Source: Clostridium beijerinckii (GTDB taxonomy: Bacteria > Bacillota > Clostridia > Clostridiales > Clostridiaceae). From it: DNA of 64,000 nucleotides. Shown piece after piece: positions 27,501 through 36,227 of the stretch. The stretch lies in contig NZ_CP073653.1 in assembly GCF_018223745.1 (NCBI RefSeq), positions 3,806,001 to 3,870,000 of the forward strand, given 5' to 3'. Under the pieces are notes generated by a model. That model did not search any database, was not told where the DNA came from, and saw nothing but the letters and a program-made list of their open reading frames with translations. The translations under genes were made by a program, and so were the position numbers. Within the stretch, counting starts at the first letter, position 1. Each line of letters starts with the position of its first letter.

Positions 27501-27668
27501 ACCAACCCTTAATTTTTCAAACACATTAATTATGCTACTATTTAATAATTCCTCATACCTATACTCTGTTAATTCTATAAACTGTGCACTAACATCAACA
27601 ATCAAACCATTTTCTATAACTAAAAAAATTGGACTTTTCTTGTATTTACTAAGCTTTTCTTCTTTCAT
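24558..27668 (-). CDS. Multi-PAS sensor histidine kinase
   Basis: This 1036-residue kinase has about six PAS/PAC units in tandem, several ending in the PAC signature (for example VVLETNRDITERKKLEEEIK, FAVLCCHDITHD, AYGIINSRDITDF). A short coiled coil follows, then HisKA with phospho-acceptor His789 in SHEFRTPLNV, and HATPase_c with N-box Asn908 (LLNLLSNAIKFTPEG), DKGIGIP and GTGIGLSLVKKF. There is no membrane segment and no receiver domain, so it is a cytoplasmic orphan kinase sensing redox, ligands or energy state. Partner unknown; in clostridia orphan kinases can feed Spo0A. GGGGGTG precedes the ATG by six bases. Confidence 0.94.
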   Translation of the reverse strand: MKEEKLSKYKKSPIFLVIENGLIVDVSAQFIELTEYRYEELLNSSIINVFEKLRVGPNINTSDIDEKINYFLFTKSLGVKFVNIKVICEKEKEIYIFSEKMNSNIEIKHSFLNELILDNYYGVGVYSLPDMTLLKTNEKYVSFMDAPFNKVENCIGKHISEFTTGFKGSAYERLWDNLLRTKRACNIDEYQYDGFSRGITYWRISLIPIFEDGEIKYCVAMLTETTEQVVHRKKIEEQAEIIKQQNYTLKRQADMLNLSREAIFAWKLNGSITYWNKGAELMYGYTSDEAVGRISHDLLKTVRSVDIKTIKESILEDGVWSGEIEHTKKDGKKLIIETSHQIFVDEYGQLVVLETNRDITERKKLEEEIKHQKAELDDIIQSIDDALVIYDSNKNCYLTNKSAEEYFKGTNLRRISNPNHFKFYDLNGDEIPKEKMTISKVFRGEVVINDIMTLKNATTTKHISLNGRPIYDSNGNIKFAVLCCHDITHDIEAQMLIEQQNKKLEAIISSASDGMFLFNPDNSVTLLNKESEKFIYDINGYKSIGDTCKDTKYYDKDGNLLEVNDLPGIKLKNGESIKNFIITAKGPDKTIHYSVSACPIYDDRKNLITKLISAHDITERFNNERKILEQKEQLQAILDNMQDSVYVFNKDGEIFLKNKMAQKRMSYYWDYNHPKDTNKKFLDLDGSEIIAEDIPHCKIIRGEYVKEYFMKIKIGECEQYVSVSGTPVFGKEGNFAYGIINSRDITDFMENQKVLEKIQIKLLEAEREKNETLEKALEMKDEFLSLISHEFRTPLNVINSAIQAIDYFCSEELSDRLKKYLGMIKLNSFRQLRLVNNILDITRANAGRIKVNKSNIDIIFMTKAIVDSVYTYASQKSIDIIFSSSVKQKIVGIDDEKYERILLNLLSNAIKFTPEGKSISVKILSRRDGICIEVKDKGIGIPQEKADIIFERFGQVDSSLSRQAEGTGIGLSLVKKFVEAIGGTISLKSKVGRGSTFSIFLPSESIVQEKGESEVVEFSGNRLIQTIHVEFSDIYS

Positions 27669-27786
27669 TTATGACACCCCCATTGCTAATAACAATTATC
27701 ATTAGTTATAATATTCGCATAGGGATATTTTAGCATAATATGACATATTTTTCTACAAAACTACGTAAAAAGTAGAATTATTACTC

Positions 27787-28137
27787 TTATTTACGTTTAC
27801 CATCTTTATCAAATACTTTTCTTAAATGAACCTCTGTATAAAATATTGATATTAAAACAATTATTAAAGATCCCATAACACATATTATATTTGATCTGCC
27901 TGGATCGTTCCCATATAAAGAAGTTATTATAATCGAGAAAATTATAGCTATAACTGCACCTAATATCATCATTGTTCCACCATAGGTATTTGCTTCTTTC
28001 CATACATCATTATTTTTCTTAGAAAAAGGAGTTCTATATCCATAAAAACTATTTATCTCCTTCGGCGGCCACAATTTTAATATTACACCCAAAATAAGAA
28101 ATACTACACTTAGTCCTAGGCTACCTAATATCTCCAT
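27787..28137 (-). CDS. SdpI-family membrane protein
   Basis: The 116-residue protein has three or four hydrophobic segments and the family signature FYGYRTPFSKKNNDVWKEAN between the first two. The SdpI family is named after the Bacillus immunity protein against the SdpC toxin, but many members stand alone with unknown roles. I chose ATG 28137 because GGAGG precedes it by eight bases; 28152 overlaps that site. It is 20 bases downstream of the ProX-like gene, so one operon. No toxin gene is next to it. Confidence 0.82.
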   Translation of the reverse strand: MEILGSLGLSVVFLILGVILKLWPPKEINSFYGYRTPFSKKNNDVWKEANTYGGTMMILGAVIAIIFSIIITSLYGNDPGRSNIICVMGSLIIVLISIFYTEVHLRKVFDKDGKRK

Positions 28138-28157
28138 AAAACTTTCCTCCATTTAAG

Positions 28158-28652
28158 CTATATATCTATATATTTAAATCCATTTTTACGCCACAAAATA
28201 AATTTTTCAAAATCTTTATAAGAAATTCCTATTGTCGCTGTATTTACATTAGGATGAAAATTAACAATATCCTGATTAGCTAAATCTTTATCTATTAATA
28301 CTATAACTTCTCTATTAGAATCGTTTATTAATCCAAAAGGAGTAACTGATCCTGGTGTTAGCTTTAAATATTTATATAAACGTTCTTCTGATGCAAATGA
28401 TAACCGAGTACTACCAATTTGCTTATCTAAAGCCTTTAAATCAACTCTCTTATTTTCATCTAAAACAACTAAGTAATGGGTGTCTCCTTTTCTGTTCCTA
28501 ATAAAAAGATTTTTACAATGACCTCCTGGAATATCGATATCTAAATTTTTGGCTTCTTCAACTGTATATATTGGATTATGCTCATATTTAGTATACTTAA
28601 TACCTAATAAATCTAATATTTCATATACTTTCTGCTCATTTGTGGTACTCAT
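28158..28652 (-). CDS. YbaK/ProX-type aminoacyl-tRNA deacylase (PrdX-like)
   Basis: The 164-residue protein has the YbaK/ProRS-editing fold: YTKYEHNPIYTVEEAKNLDI near the start, the conserved lysine in GGHCKNLFIRNRK, and GSVTPFGLINDSNREVIVLI. Such free-standing domains hydrolyse misacylated tRNA, usually Ala-tRNAPro. In clostridia the name PrdX is also used for a related protein near proline reductase genes, which are absent here. ATG 28652 follows AAAGGAG; the upstream 13 codons belong to leader sequence. Confidence 0.85.
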   Translation of the reverse strand: MSTTNEQKVYEILDLLGIKYTKYEHNPIYTVEEAKNLDIDIPGGHCKNLFIRNRKGDTHYLVVLDENKRVDLKALDKQIGSTRLSFASEERLYKYLKLTPGSVTPFGLINDSNREVIVLIDKDLANQDIVNFHPNVNTATIGISYKDFEKFILWRKNGFKYIDI

Positions 28653-28910
28653 TTTTTCTCCTTTTCTATAAGAATATATACGCCTTCTCATATAATTTAA
28701 TCTTTAAAATATGTTGTTTATTATTTTATGTAATTTTATCTAAATACAATATTACTATGTCGGAACTTATTTCACATATCTCAGTATTAATTAAAAATAT
28801 GACCTATTTAAATCATAAATATAAATTTATCACTATGGCATATTTTTAAACCTTTAGAATTATTTCCTCACTTATTTTAAACTAATCTTCTATTTTCTAT
28901 TACATGTATT

Positions 28911-28960
28911 ATCTTTAGCAAGGTAAGATAATTAAAAGCATATCTCTCCTTACTAAAGAT
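28911..28960 (-). terminator. Terminator of the second cell-wall-binding protein
   Basis: ATCTTTAGCAAGG (28911-28923) pairs with CCTTACTAAAGAT (28948-28960) with one mismatch. It lies 20 bases after the gene on the minus strand. Confidence 0.6.
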
Positions 28961-28979
28961 TATCCCCTAATTTAAAGAA

Positions 28980-29642
28980 TTAATATGCAAATTTTATTGT
29001 ATTTAACATACTTTCAAAAGATGTCATATTTTCATCTGATATTTTTCCACGTTGCATAAGTGTAAATAAATATGCTTTGTTACTATTACAAATCATTACT
29101 TGTTCTACTTGCACATCCATTCCATTAATATTATGAAAATAGTTTAGAGTTAACGCATTATTATTATTAAATTTACGCTCTTTAATTTGTAAATTATTTA
29201 TATCTGAGCGATTTTTTATATAAGTTTCTGCTGAATTAAAATAAACCTCTTCTGAATATCCCTCCATGCCATCTATAACCAAATTCACATTAGTTCCTTG
29301 ATTGTCTAGATAGTAAATATCATCTCCTTTTAAAGTCGTTTTAGTCCAATTTGAAGGATATGAAACTGAAATCTTATCAGATTTAGTTTCTAGGCCTGTC
29401 CAATCTCCATTATTGCTTAAAATATATCCATCAATAACTGTGTTTTTAGCCATATAACCACTAGCATAAAAATAATACCATTTTCCTTCTATCTTTTTCC
29501 ATCCTGTAGAATACGAACCACCTTCTGTGTACCACCATCCAGTGCTATCATTCTTCCATTCTGCACTTGCACTTATCGGAGTTATCGCTAATACTGAAAC
29601 CGCTATTAGTGATCCTGCTATTAATTTTTTTAATTTTACCAT
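28980..29642 (-). CDS. Secreted protein with cell-wall-binding repeats and a C-terminal domain
   Basis: The 220-residue protein has a signal peptide (MVKLKKLIAGSLIAVSVLAI..., cleavage near SASA). Two aromatic cell-wall-binding repeats follow (STGWWYTEGGSYSTGWKKIE and GKWYYFYASGYMAKN). A C-terminal domain of about 130 residues resembles small PsbP/DcrB-like lipoprotein domains (SVSYPSNWTKTTLKGDDIYY, MTSFESMLNTIKF). It shares its signal peptide style with the protein at 11631. The start at 29642 follows GGGGG at seven bases. It is probably surface-bound with an unknown role. Confidence 0.8.
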   Translation of the reverse strand: MVKLKKLIAGSLIAVSVLAITPISASAEWKNDSTGWWYTEGGSYSTGWKKIEGKWYYFYASGYMAKNTVIDGYILSNNGDWTGLETKSDKISVSYPSNWTKTTLKGDDIYYLDNQGTNVNLVIDGMEGYSEEVYFNSAETYIKNRSDINNLQIKERKFNNNNALTLNYFHNINGMDVQVEQVMICNSNKAYLFTLMQRGKISDENMTSFESMLNTIKFAY

Positions 29643-29681
29643 TATTATTCCCCCTAAGTTCTTATAATATATAAGTTCCAT

Positions 29682-30250
29682 TTAATAAACTTTCTAATCA
29701 TTAAAATTATTCCACTTTATACTTCCGCTTTAAAGGTTTAACTTTGATCAACAAATTTTTGGAACTCATATATAATTTTATCTTACTTTTGCCCTTTGTC
29801 AAATATTCCAAGTTATAGAATCAAATAGTATTTATTAGTTATTGAGTTTAGTAAAAGAAGGATGGTTAAATCACATTTATATAGGTCTTTATACTCCTAG
29901 AAATTTATGTAGAATAGTTCAAATATCTGGTTGTTATTTCAGCAGCTTTCCGTATTATATGTCCACTGGCTTTAGCGGAAATTTTGGATTTCATCTTCCA
30001 AAAAATTTGGCATTTGATCAAATTTCAACAGTTACTCTATATAGAACAGCCAATTTTGAAATCTTAACTTATATTTCAGTAAATCCCCCTCTATCCTTGT
30101 TTCAATTATTATTATATGTTAACATTTTGTTATACAAATTTTTACTTTAAAGCTTAACATGATAAAACTTTAATATCATGTTAAATGCTTGACCATTAAT
30201 ATTTGAATCTCTTATTACTATTTTTTTAAGCTATATAAGGAGGACATATA
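29682..30250. other. Intergenic region with an inverted repeat
   Basis: No supported gene. A 102-codon frame at 29842-30150 (TTG start, no ribosome site, no family) is not convincing. TTAACATGAT (30154-30163) pairs with ATCATGTTAA (30175-30184) without a T-tract, so it is an operator or RNA stem ahead of the lipoprotein gene. Confidence 0.45.
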
Positions 30251-30916
30251 TTGAAAAAATTTAATTACATAACACTTGCAGCATTAATTGCAGTATCTTT
30301 TACAGCTATCAGCTGCAACTCAATAGGTAAAAATGAAAATGCTGATAAAAACCAAACTACAGCTGAACATAAAACTGAAGAATCAAGTAAAGATACAGAT
30401 AAAAATGATAATTCTGAAACTCGCGGAAACTCTCCAAGAGATCAGGCAATTTTTGAAGAAAACGAAGAAAGAGATAATACTGAAATAGATAAGAGATATA
30501 AAGAAGTGGATAAATCTAAACTGAATTATGATAAAACTAATTCTTCTCTTACTTACTATGAAACTGAAAATAGCTTTGTTGGCAGTGAATCTGGAATACC
30601 TAATGTAGATAATAAAAAATACAAAGATATATTAACTGACTATACCTATGCAAGTGAAGTAAATCCAACAAAAATAACCTACGAAGATGCAATAAAACTT
30701 GCTAAAAGCGTGTTACCTAATGATATAAAAGAAATAAGAAGTAAATATGATAATTCCACTGGAAAAACTCATATAGTTTACTCCTCTAATCAAGGTAATT
30801 TTGTATTAGGTCTTGCATATGATTATGACGAATCTCATAATTCTGGTTTCACCCCAAATTCCAAGAATAATACTATCGTTGGAATAGATTATATGAAAGA
30901 AATTACAGAACAATAA
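30251..30916 (+). CDS. Lipoprotein of unknown function
   Basis: The 221-residue protein starts at a TTG seven bases after GGAGG. It has a lipoprotein signal with lipobox AISC (about residues 19-22), then a highly charged Lys/Glu/Asp/Thr linker to about residue 95, and a C-terminal domain with ITYEDAIKLAKSVLPNDIKE and THIVYSSNQGNFVLGLAYDY. I do not recognise the family. It should be anchored to the outer face of the membrane. It forms a single-gene unit with its own terminator. Confidence 0.75.
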   Translation: MKKFNYITLAALIAVSFTAISCNSIGKNENADKNQTTAEHKTEESSKDTDKNDNSETRGNSPRDQAIFEENEERDNTEIDKRYKEVDKSKLNYDKTNSSLTYYETENSFVGSESGIPNVDNKKYKDILTDYTYASEVNPTKITYEDAIKLAKSVLPNDIKEIRSKYDNSTGKTHIVYSSNQGNFVLGLAYDYDESHNSGFTPNSKNNTIVGIDYMKEITEQ

Positions 30917-30919
30917 AGA

Positions 30920-30964
30920 AGGACTGTAGTAAGATTTGCATAATAGCAAGCCTACTACAGTCCT
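30920..30964 (+). terminator. Terminator of the lipoprotein gene
   Basis: AGGACTGTAGTA (30920-30931) pairs with TACTACAGTCCT (30953-30964), followed by CTATTTT. It begins four bases after the stop. Confidence 0.8.
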
Positions 30965-30990
30965 CTATTTTAAATTAATACAATATCTTG

Positions 30991-31497
30991 TTAATTCCAA
31001 TTTCCATAAACAGGAGTATTGCCAGAATTATATCTTATCCTGCAATCTATGAACATACCATAAGTATCATCAGAAATTTGATTTCCATTTCTATCATATA
31101 ATGCTCTGATTCTAAGATAATCTGGGTGACTTGTACCATTTTGTGATCTACTTTCAGTATATGGTACTACTACTGTGCCTGCCGGATATGATGATTGAAA
31201 ACTTCCTGATGAATCATACATTCTTACTGTACTATCAGTGCGGAAATATCCAGCTGGTATTGCGCTTGATCTAAATAAATATTCACACCAATCACTAATA
31301 TCAGCATCTGGATCTAATCTACCATCAACCCAGCTCCCTGAAGAATTTACAAACTTTATAACTATTGCAATTGGTCCACTGCTTGTAACTGCAAATCGTT
31401 CTTTGTATCCCAAACTTCCTATTCTTGTGTTATCCTCAATATTTGTAGAATATACTGGTATACTTGATCCTGACATGTTAATTCCTAAATAACCCAT
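30991..31497 (-). CDS. Hypothetical protein, beta-rich
   Basis: The 168-residue protein has a strong ribosome site (AGGAGG, eight bases from the ATG). It is rich in Ser, Gly, Tyr and short beta-type segments (GYFRTDSTVRMYDSSGSFQS, PDYLRIRALYDRNGNQI) and has no signal peptide or membrane segment. The style suggests a carbohydrate- or wall-associated beta sandwich, but I do not recognise it. It lies convergent to the lipoprotein gene. Confidence 0.65.
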   Translation of the reverse strand: MGYLGINMSGSSIPVYSTNIEDNTRIGSLGYKERFAVTSSGPIAIVIKFVNSSGSWVDGRLDPDADISDWCEYLFRSSAIPAGYFRTDSTVRMYDSSGSFQSSYPAGTVVVPYTESRSQNGTSHPDYLRIRALYDRNGNQISDDTYGMFIDCRIRYNSGNTPVYGNWN

Positions 31498-31882
31498 AAT
31501 TTTTTCCTCCTAAAATATAAAAATAATTTTAATTAAGCCTTTGAGGTTAGCTAACTCATTTGCTTTACATATACTTAAAGAAGTTTTTCTTCCATTTTGT
31601 AAACATAAAAATCAATTAAATTTAAATTTTCTTTGGCTTTAGTTATTATTTTTTATTTTTGGCGACTACTCTTGGTTATTTATAGAATTATATGGATTCA
31701 AAAAAACTTCAGAATACCTTAAATTGCAAATTATATTAAGTTATTATATTCAATTAAGTTAGATATAAATTAAACTTTCTAATATTAAAATTGGCCTAAA
31801 AAATTTTATTAATCTCCAAAAAACTCCCCTTCTAGATATTATAATTTTCAAAATATACCGATTCACCTTTATATTCTGGGCT
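31498..31882. other. Intergenic, nothing recognised
   Basis: About 385 AT-rich bases between two minus-strand genes, with no gene, RNA or strong hairpin that I can support. Confidence 0.5.
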
Positions 31883-32437
31883 CTAATTAGTTCTAAAAAT
31901 ATCAAAATATTTTACTGGAACATAATCAGTTAACCACACTTTGTTTTCAGATAGGAAGAATTTATATCCATCTTTATTCATCTGCTCACTGTTAATTTTA
32001 AATATAACTAATTCTCCATGTCTTTTACCTACTTTTGTGGCTGTTTCTATATCAGCTGATAAGTGAACGTATTGTCTATTCTGTTTTTTGATACCTTCTC
32101 TGCATATGCTATCCATAAACCTAGTTGCAGTTCCATGATATAATACTTTAGGCGGCTTAATAGCTTGCAATTCAAGATTAACTTTTATTGAATGGCCTTG
32201 ATTCGCTTTAATTTTAGTTTTATCATTATTAAATGAATATCTTTGTTTACCATCTTCAGCTACAATTCTTTCAATATCTGAAATTGTCACCTTATATCCT
32301 TTTTTATTTAATCCTTTGATTAAATCAGAAGTACTAATATATCCATATTCATCTAAAGTTAATCCAATTTCTTCCGGTTTATGCCTGAGTATAAGGCTTA
32401 TAAATTTACTAATTCTCATGTCTTCATTACTTATCAT
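31883..32437 (-). CDS. kptA: RNA 2'-phosphotransferase (Tpt1/KptA)
   Basis: The 184-residue protein matches KptA/Tpt1 throughout: [20 protein letters not shown] at the start, the conserved [13 protein letters not shown] segment (EDGKQRYSF), LYHGT in the second lobe, and [19 protein letters not shown]. The enzyme removes an internal RNA 2'-phosphate to NAD+, giving ADP-ribose 1'',2''-cyclic phosphate. In bacteria, which lack the eukaryotic tRNA splicing route, the natural substrate is unclear; RNA repair or NAD+ capping and decapping are possible. It is a single gene. Confidence 0.92.
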   Translation of the reverse strand: MISNEDMRISKFISLILRHKPEEIGLTLDEYGYISTSDLIKGLNKKGYKVTISDIERIVAEDGKQRYSFNNDKTKIKANQGHSIKVNLELQAIKPPKVLYHGTATRFMDSICREGIKKQNRQYVHLSADIETATKVGKRHGELVIFKINSEQMNKDGYKFFLSENKVWLTDYVPVKYFDIFRTN

Positions 32438-32832
32438 CGATTAACACCTCATTTTCTATAATCTATTAGTTTATATACCTCTACATAGTTTTACTACTTT
32501 CAAAGCTTATTTGATGATATACTCCATACATAATATATATTTTAAAATACCAAAAACATTTCCTATTCATATGTGGGTTTCAGTAGTAATAAAAAAGAAG
32601 CCAGCTCGTTTTTTTACCAATGTTATTGTGATCAATTAAATGACTATTTTAGTATCTTTGCAAAAGTAATACTTAGATTAAAAAGCTTTTGATAAATATC
32701 TTTTAAAATTAACAGACTAAGTTTACTCTTCGTATATATATCTACTTGACACTAAGTAACACTTCTCAACGTAGCTAATATACTATTATAATGAGACTTA
32801 TAACTACATCAAAATAAAGGAGAATACAATAC
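32438..32832. other. Intergenic, nothing recognised
   Basis: About 395 AT-rich bases. TTGACA at 32744 and TATAAT at 32785 are too far apart to form one promoter. No RNA element is recognised. Confidence 0.45.
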
Positions 32833-33408
32833 ATGTATAATAAACAATTTCCTTGTTGTCCTTACTACATGAATCAAGTAGCTCACCTCTCTTTCAATGC
32901 AAATTGGAGAAATACAATACAAAGTTTTACGGCCATTAGTGGTACCATTACAATGATTGAAGATTTTTATCCAACCCAAGATGATGAATCAGCAGGTTGC
33001 TATAAATTAATGTCACTCGAAAGCATCGAAAGAGGACCAGTAAATTTTGTGATATCTCCAGGAACTTATTTTGTGGATCATGAAATGGTAGTGGCTGGAG
33101 ACGAGGTCACTGGATTCTTTGACGCAAACGCACCTGCTCTTCTTATTTATCCTCCGCAATATCCTGCAATTGTTATGGCAAAAAACACAGAAAATCAAAA
33201 TGTTACTGTAGATTATTTTGACTATCTACTTATAAGTAGCGATGGAAATTTAAAGCTCAACATAGCCGAATCTACTGAGATAATTCTAACAAACGATCAG
33301 GCCTTTAACAGATATCCAGGGAATAGAAACCTAATTGTTGTCTATTGGCCTGCAACTAAGAGCATACCTGCTCAAACCACTCCATATAAAATCATTGTCC
33401 TTTGCTAA
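32833..33408 (+). CDS. Hypothetical protein with Cys-rich N-terminus
   Basis: The 191-residue protein begins MYNKQFPCCPYYMNQ, has no signal peptide, and continues as a mixed-beta domain (GPVNFVISPGTYFVDHEMVV, LKLNIAESTEIILTNDQAF) ending in Cys. The ribosome site AAAGGAG is ten bases from the ATG. The size, N-terminal CCPYYM style and lack of a signal peptide resemble clostridial spore-surface or appendage-type proteins, but this is a guess. I do not recognise the family. Confidence 0.65.
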   Translation: MYNKQFPCCPYYMNQVAHLSFNANWRNTIQSFTAISGTITMIEDFYPTQDDESAGCYKLMSLESIERGPVNFVISPGTYFVDHEMVVAGDEVTGFFDANAPALLIYPPQYPAIVMAKNTENQNVTVDYFDYLLISSDGNLKLNIAESTEIILTNDQAFNRYPGNRNLIVVYWPATKSIPAQTTPYKIIVLC

Positions 33409-34184
33409 ATCAATATATTTTATATTAGTGTATACAATTTGCTTACACCTTACTTTTTCTGTAAAAAACTAGATTGCTTTTAAATGCTCAAAAAGACTTA
33501 GCAAAAGCTTCCCATTACAGACATAATGTCCATTTTAATAATACTGTTTTTACATTTTTCTAAAAACATAGTAATAGGCTATATTTATATAGCCTATTAC
33601 TATTATTATGCCGCATTTTTTATCCTTTTGCCTAGATTTCTTATGAATATTTTCCACTATTTTCTTACACTTTTCAAATTTAATTTATTCAAAAATCCTA
33701 TTTCCAAATAATTTTTGTATTTATTTTTTACCACAGTTCTTTTTATACTAAATTTCATATTGTATCCAAACACATTTTTTCTACATCATATATGTAAATA
33801 CTTCTAAGCACATTAAATCTCTTATTGTTCCCATTCTTATCTATTAATCAACCAATTCTCACTACTATTTATTCTTGCAAAAGATAAGAAAACTTATCTT
33901 ACTAACATTTCTTAGTCATCCACGTAATTAATCGTATTACAAAACTTTCCATAAATGCATTATTGTATTTAGATGAATAAATCACACATAAAAGACTGTT
34001 ATTTCTAATAAAAATCTTACTTCAACCTAATCTACAATAAATTAATATAATTTATTTTCTATTTTTATGTAAAATGTACATTCTCGGCCGTATATCTACA
34101 TGTAGAAATTAACTTAACAATGAACACAACATATGTAAATTAATCAATTTATTTTGCAGCCATTAAGTGAGGAAGGAGGTTCAT
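33409..34184. other. Long AT-rich intergenic region
   Basis: About 775 bases with no supported gene. Apart from the hairpin at 33568-33603 I see only AT-rich sequence and the ribosome site of the sigma gene. A 60-codon frame at 33526 is spurious because it runs through the hairpin. Confidence 0.5.
33568..33603. terminator. 16-bp perfect hairpin
   Basis: ATAGTAATAGGCTATA (33568-33583) pairs with TATAGCCTATTACTAT (33588-33603) around TTTA. It lies 160 bases after the hypothetical gene; the T-tract is weak. Confidence 0.55.
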
Positions 34185-34757
34185 ATGAATTTTGATTATA
34201 TTGAAAAACTGGTGAGAAGATGTAAAAATAATGATGAAACCGCAAAAGAAAAATTAACTGATGAGTTTAAGCCTTTAATCTATAATATTTCAAAGAAAAC
34301 TTTTGTTGATGGATATAGCATTTATGATATTCAGCAGGAATGTTATAAATCACTTTTTAAATCTGTTTCCATGTACAATTTGGAGAAGCATAGGTTTGTT
34401 GCTTATGCTACTAACGCAATAAAGAATAATGTAAATGATTTAATTAGGAAAATGAATTTCAGAAGTTCTACTGATAGTAATGATGCTTTAAGTTATCATG
34501 ATAACTTTGAAGAAGATATTCCTTCACAAGAAATATCTATCGAAGTTTCATTATGTGAAATCTGTGATTATGAAGATTTAAATTTAGCTCTTAAAAATCT
34601 AAGTGAAGAAGAAATTGAACTTATAAATTTTGTATTCTACAAAAATCATACTGTTAAGGAATATGCTTATTTTAAAGATATGTGCTACTCTACAGCCATT
34701 TTAAAAAAGAAAACTATTTTGAGAAAAATATTTAATAATATTCCAGTATATTATTAA
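34185..34757 (+). CDS. Small sigma-70-family factor (clostridial type)
   Basis: The 190-residue protein has a region 2-like segment (residues about 15-85: TDEFKPLIYNISKKTFVDGY, IYDIQQECYKSLFKSVSMYN, HRFVAYATNAIKNNVNDLIR) and a region 4-like C-terminus (LALKNLSEEEIELINFVFYK, with a helix-turn-helix). Size and pattern fit the small clostridial sigma factors related to the UviA/BotR/TcdR group and to transposon regulators. The ATG at 34185 follows AAGGAGG; the GTG at 34167 lies before that site. No obvious target gene is adjacent, so its regulon is elsewhere or is the hypothetical gene upstream. Confidence 0.75.
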   Translation: MNFDYIEKLVRRCKNNDETAKEKLTDEFKPLIYNISKKTFVDGYSIYDIQQECYKSLFKSVSMYNLEKHRFVAYATNAIKNNVNDLIRKMNFRSSTDSNDALSYHDNFEEDIPSQEISIEVSLCEICDYEDLNLALKNLSEEEIELINFVFYKNHTVKEYAYFKDMCYSTAILKKKTILRKIFNNIPVYY

Positions 34758-34761
34758 AATC

Positions 34762-34799
34762 TAACAGCTCTAAGGTTAACATTTACCTTAGAGCTGTTA
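34762..34799 (+). terminator. Terminator of the sigma gene
   Basis: A 15-bp perfect stem (34762-34776 with 34785-34799), loop of eight, followed by TTTTTATT, five bases after the stop. Confidence 0.9.
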
Positions 34800-34991
34800 T
34801 TTTTATTATATATGCTGTCATGAATTTCAAATTTTCGCATTTTAATTCTAAGTTATCATTTTTCTTAACCTTTACAAGAGATAGCATAAACTTAAATAAT
34901 ACAAAAAAACTAATTCTTGGGCTATATATTTCCTCTGCCTACAAAGTCATCTGTAAATTTGACTTGATATAATTTTTACTAAATAATAAAA

Positions 34992-35042
34992 AAACCTAAA
35001 GCATCAAAGTATATTTAACTATACCTTTTCTACCTTAGGTTA
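34992..35042 (-). terminator. Terminator of the tRNA operon
   Basis: On the minus strand AACCTAA pairs with TTAGGTT across a loop of about 37 bases, followed by a run of seven T. It lies just after the last tRNA (Lys). Confidence 0.55.
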
Positions 35043-35049
35043 AACAATT

Positions 35050-35125
35050 TGGTGGCTCACCCGGGAATCGAACCCGGGACACCATGATTAAAAGTCATGT
35101 GCTCTACCGACTGAGCTAGTGAACC
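35050..35125 (-). tRNA. tRNA-Lys (TTT)
   Basis: 76 bases including encoded CCA. The anticodon loop CTTTTAA gives TTT, the acceptor GGTTCAC pairs with GTGAGCC, and the T arm GTTCGAATC is standard. It is the last gene of a four-tRNA operon. Confidence 0.95.
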
Positions 35126-35204
35126 AGAATAATAATTATAATAGAATGCTTTTACAAATAATTAAGCTAAATCAATTGCCTTGCAGCCTACTAATATTTT
35201 TACA

Positions 35205-35281
35205 TGGGGTGAACGATGGGACTCGAACCCACGACAACCAGTGCCACAAACTGGCGCTCTACCAACTGAACTACGTTCACC
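35205..35281 (-). tRNA. tRNA-His (GTG)
   Basis: 77 bases including CCA. The anticodon loop TTGTGGC within CCAGT/ACTGG gives GTG. The extra G at position -1 pairs with the discriminator C, as in bacterial tRNA-His. Confidence 0.95.
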
Positions 35282-35287
35282 ATTATA

Positions 35288-35364
<77 letters not shown>

Positions 35365-35401
35365 ATATTATTTATTATGTTGCAAACTCTTTAATTTTTT
35401 T

Positions 35402-35475
35402 TGGAGCGGGTAGTGGGAATCGAACCCACCTTTCCAGCTTGGAAGGCTGGAGTATTACCGATATACGATACCCGC
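35402..35475 (-). tRNA. tRNA-Gly (TCC)
   Basis: 74 bases including CCA. The anticodon loop CTTCCAA within CCAGC/GCTGG gives TCC. It is the first of the four-tRNA operon. Confidence 0.95.
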
Positions 35476-35930
35476 AACTAATCTGCTTGTTTATTATATG
35501 TTACATGATTATAGGTTGTCAACATAAAAATTTATTTTTTTCAAATAAAGTGCTGAATATTGTATTTTTTTCCGCAAATTCACCGTATTTGTAAACCTAT
35601 CACTTAGCAGTATCACACGCCTTGACTTTTTTCTTCGCTAAATTAATATAAATTTATAAATATATTTAAATTTCTATCTCGTTGAGTATAATGCTTTTCA
35701 ATAATAAGTTTATATTTGAAATTTTAGTAATCAAACTGCTTAATAAATAATCTAATATTAAAACTTAATTATTTTATTTAACCAAGTTTTAATATTAAAT
35801 TAGAATTCACTCTCAATTATTTATTAGCCTCTTCTTTTTTATTCCATGTCTTATTAAATCAAAAATCAAACCATAAAATAAAAATGTTAATTTAAATACT
35901 AATCTCTCCTTAAGCCGCATTTTTCAAGCA
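35476..35930. other. Intergenic region upstream of the tRNA operon
   Basis: AT-rich with no gene. The tRNA promoter should lie just upstream of 35475 on the minus strand. Reading frames here are shadows. Confidence 0.45.
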
Positions 35931-36020
35931 TATTCTGAAGAATATATATTCTTCTATGGTAATATTCTAGAGAATATTTATTCTCCAGAATAAATATTGT
36001 GAAGAATATTAGAATATTCT
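35931..36020. promoter_or_regulatory. Array of four TATTCT-NN-AGAATA dyads (operator candidate)
   Basis: Four dyads with the same half-site lie within 90 bases: TATTCT-GA-AGAATA (35931-35944), AATATTCT-AG-AGAATATT (35961-35978), TATTCT-CC-AGAATA (35979-35992) and AGAATATT-AG-AATATTCT (36003-36020). Two centres are exactly 16 bases apart. Such arrays are typical operators or partition sites of ribbon-helix-helix proteins, and an RHH-like gene follows at 36228. Confidence 0.55.
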
Positions 36021-36227
36021 CTTTTTCTGCATATATCTTAAGTGAGATATATGAGAATTCAAAAGAGCTTTTCAAAAAAGTTATCCTGCAAAAAGTTAGA
36101 GCTCAATTTTTTCATTTGATTAACAGAATTCTTTCATTTGATCTTTTATATTTAGAATCATACATTTCTTTTCTGTTATCATTTATAGAAAGAATGTACA
36201 AAAATTTATTATACGAGGAGAACACTT

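Noticed and set aside
27787..28137. SdpI-like gene as part of a toxin-immunity locus
   Set aside because: No SdpC-like toxin gene is adjacent; the operon partner is a tRNA-editing protein.
29842..30150. 102-codon frame on the plus strand
   Set aside because: TTG start, no ribosome site and no recognisable family.
32744..32790. TTGACA and TATAAT as one promoter
   Set aside because: They are 35 bases apart, twice the proper spacing.
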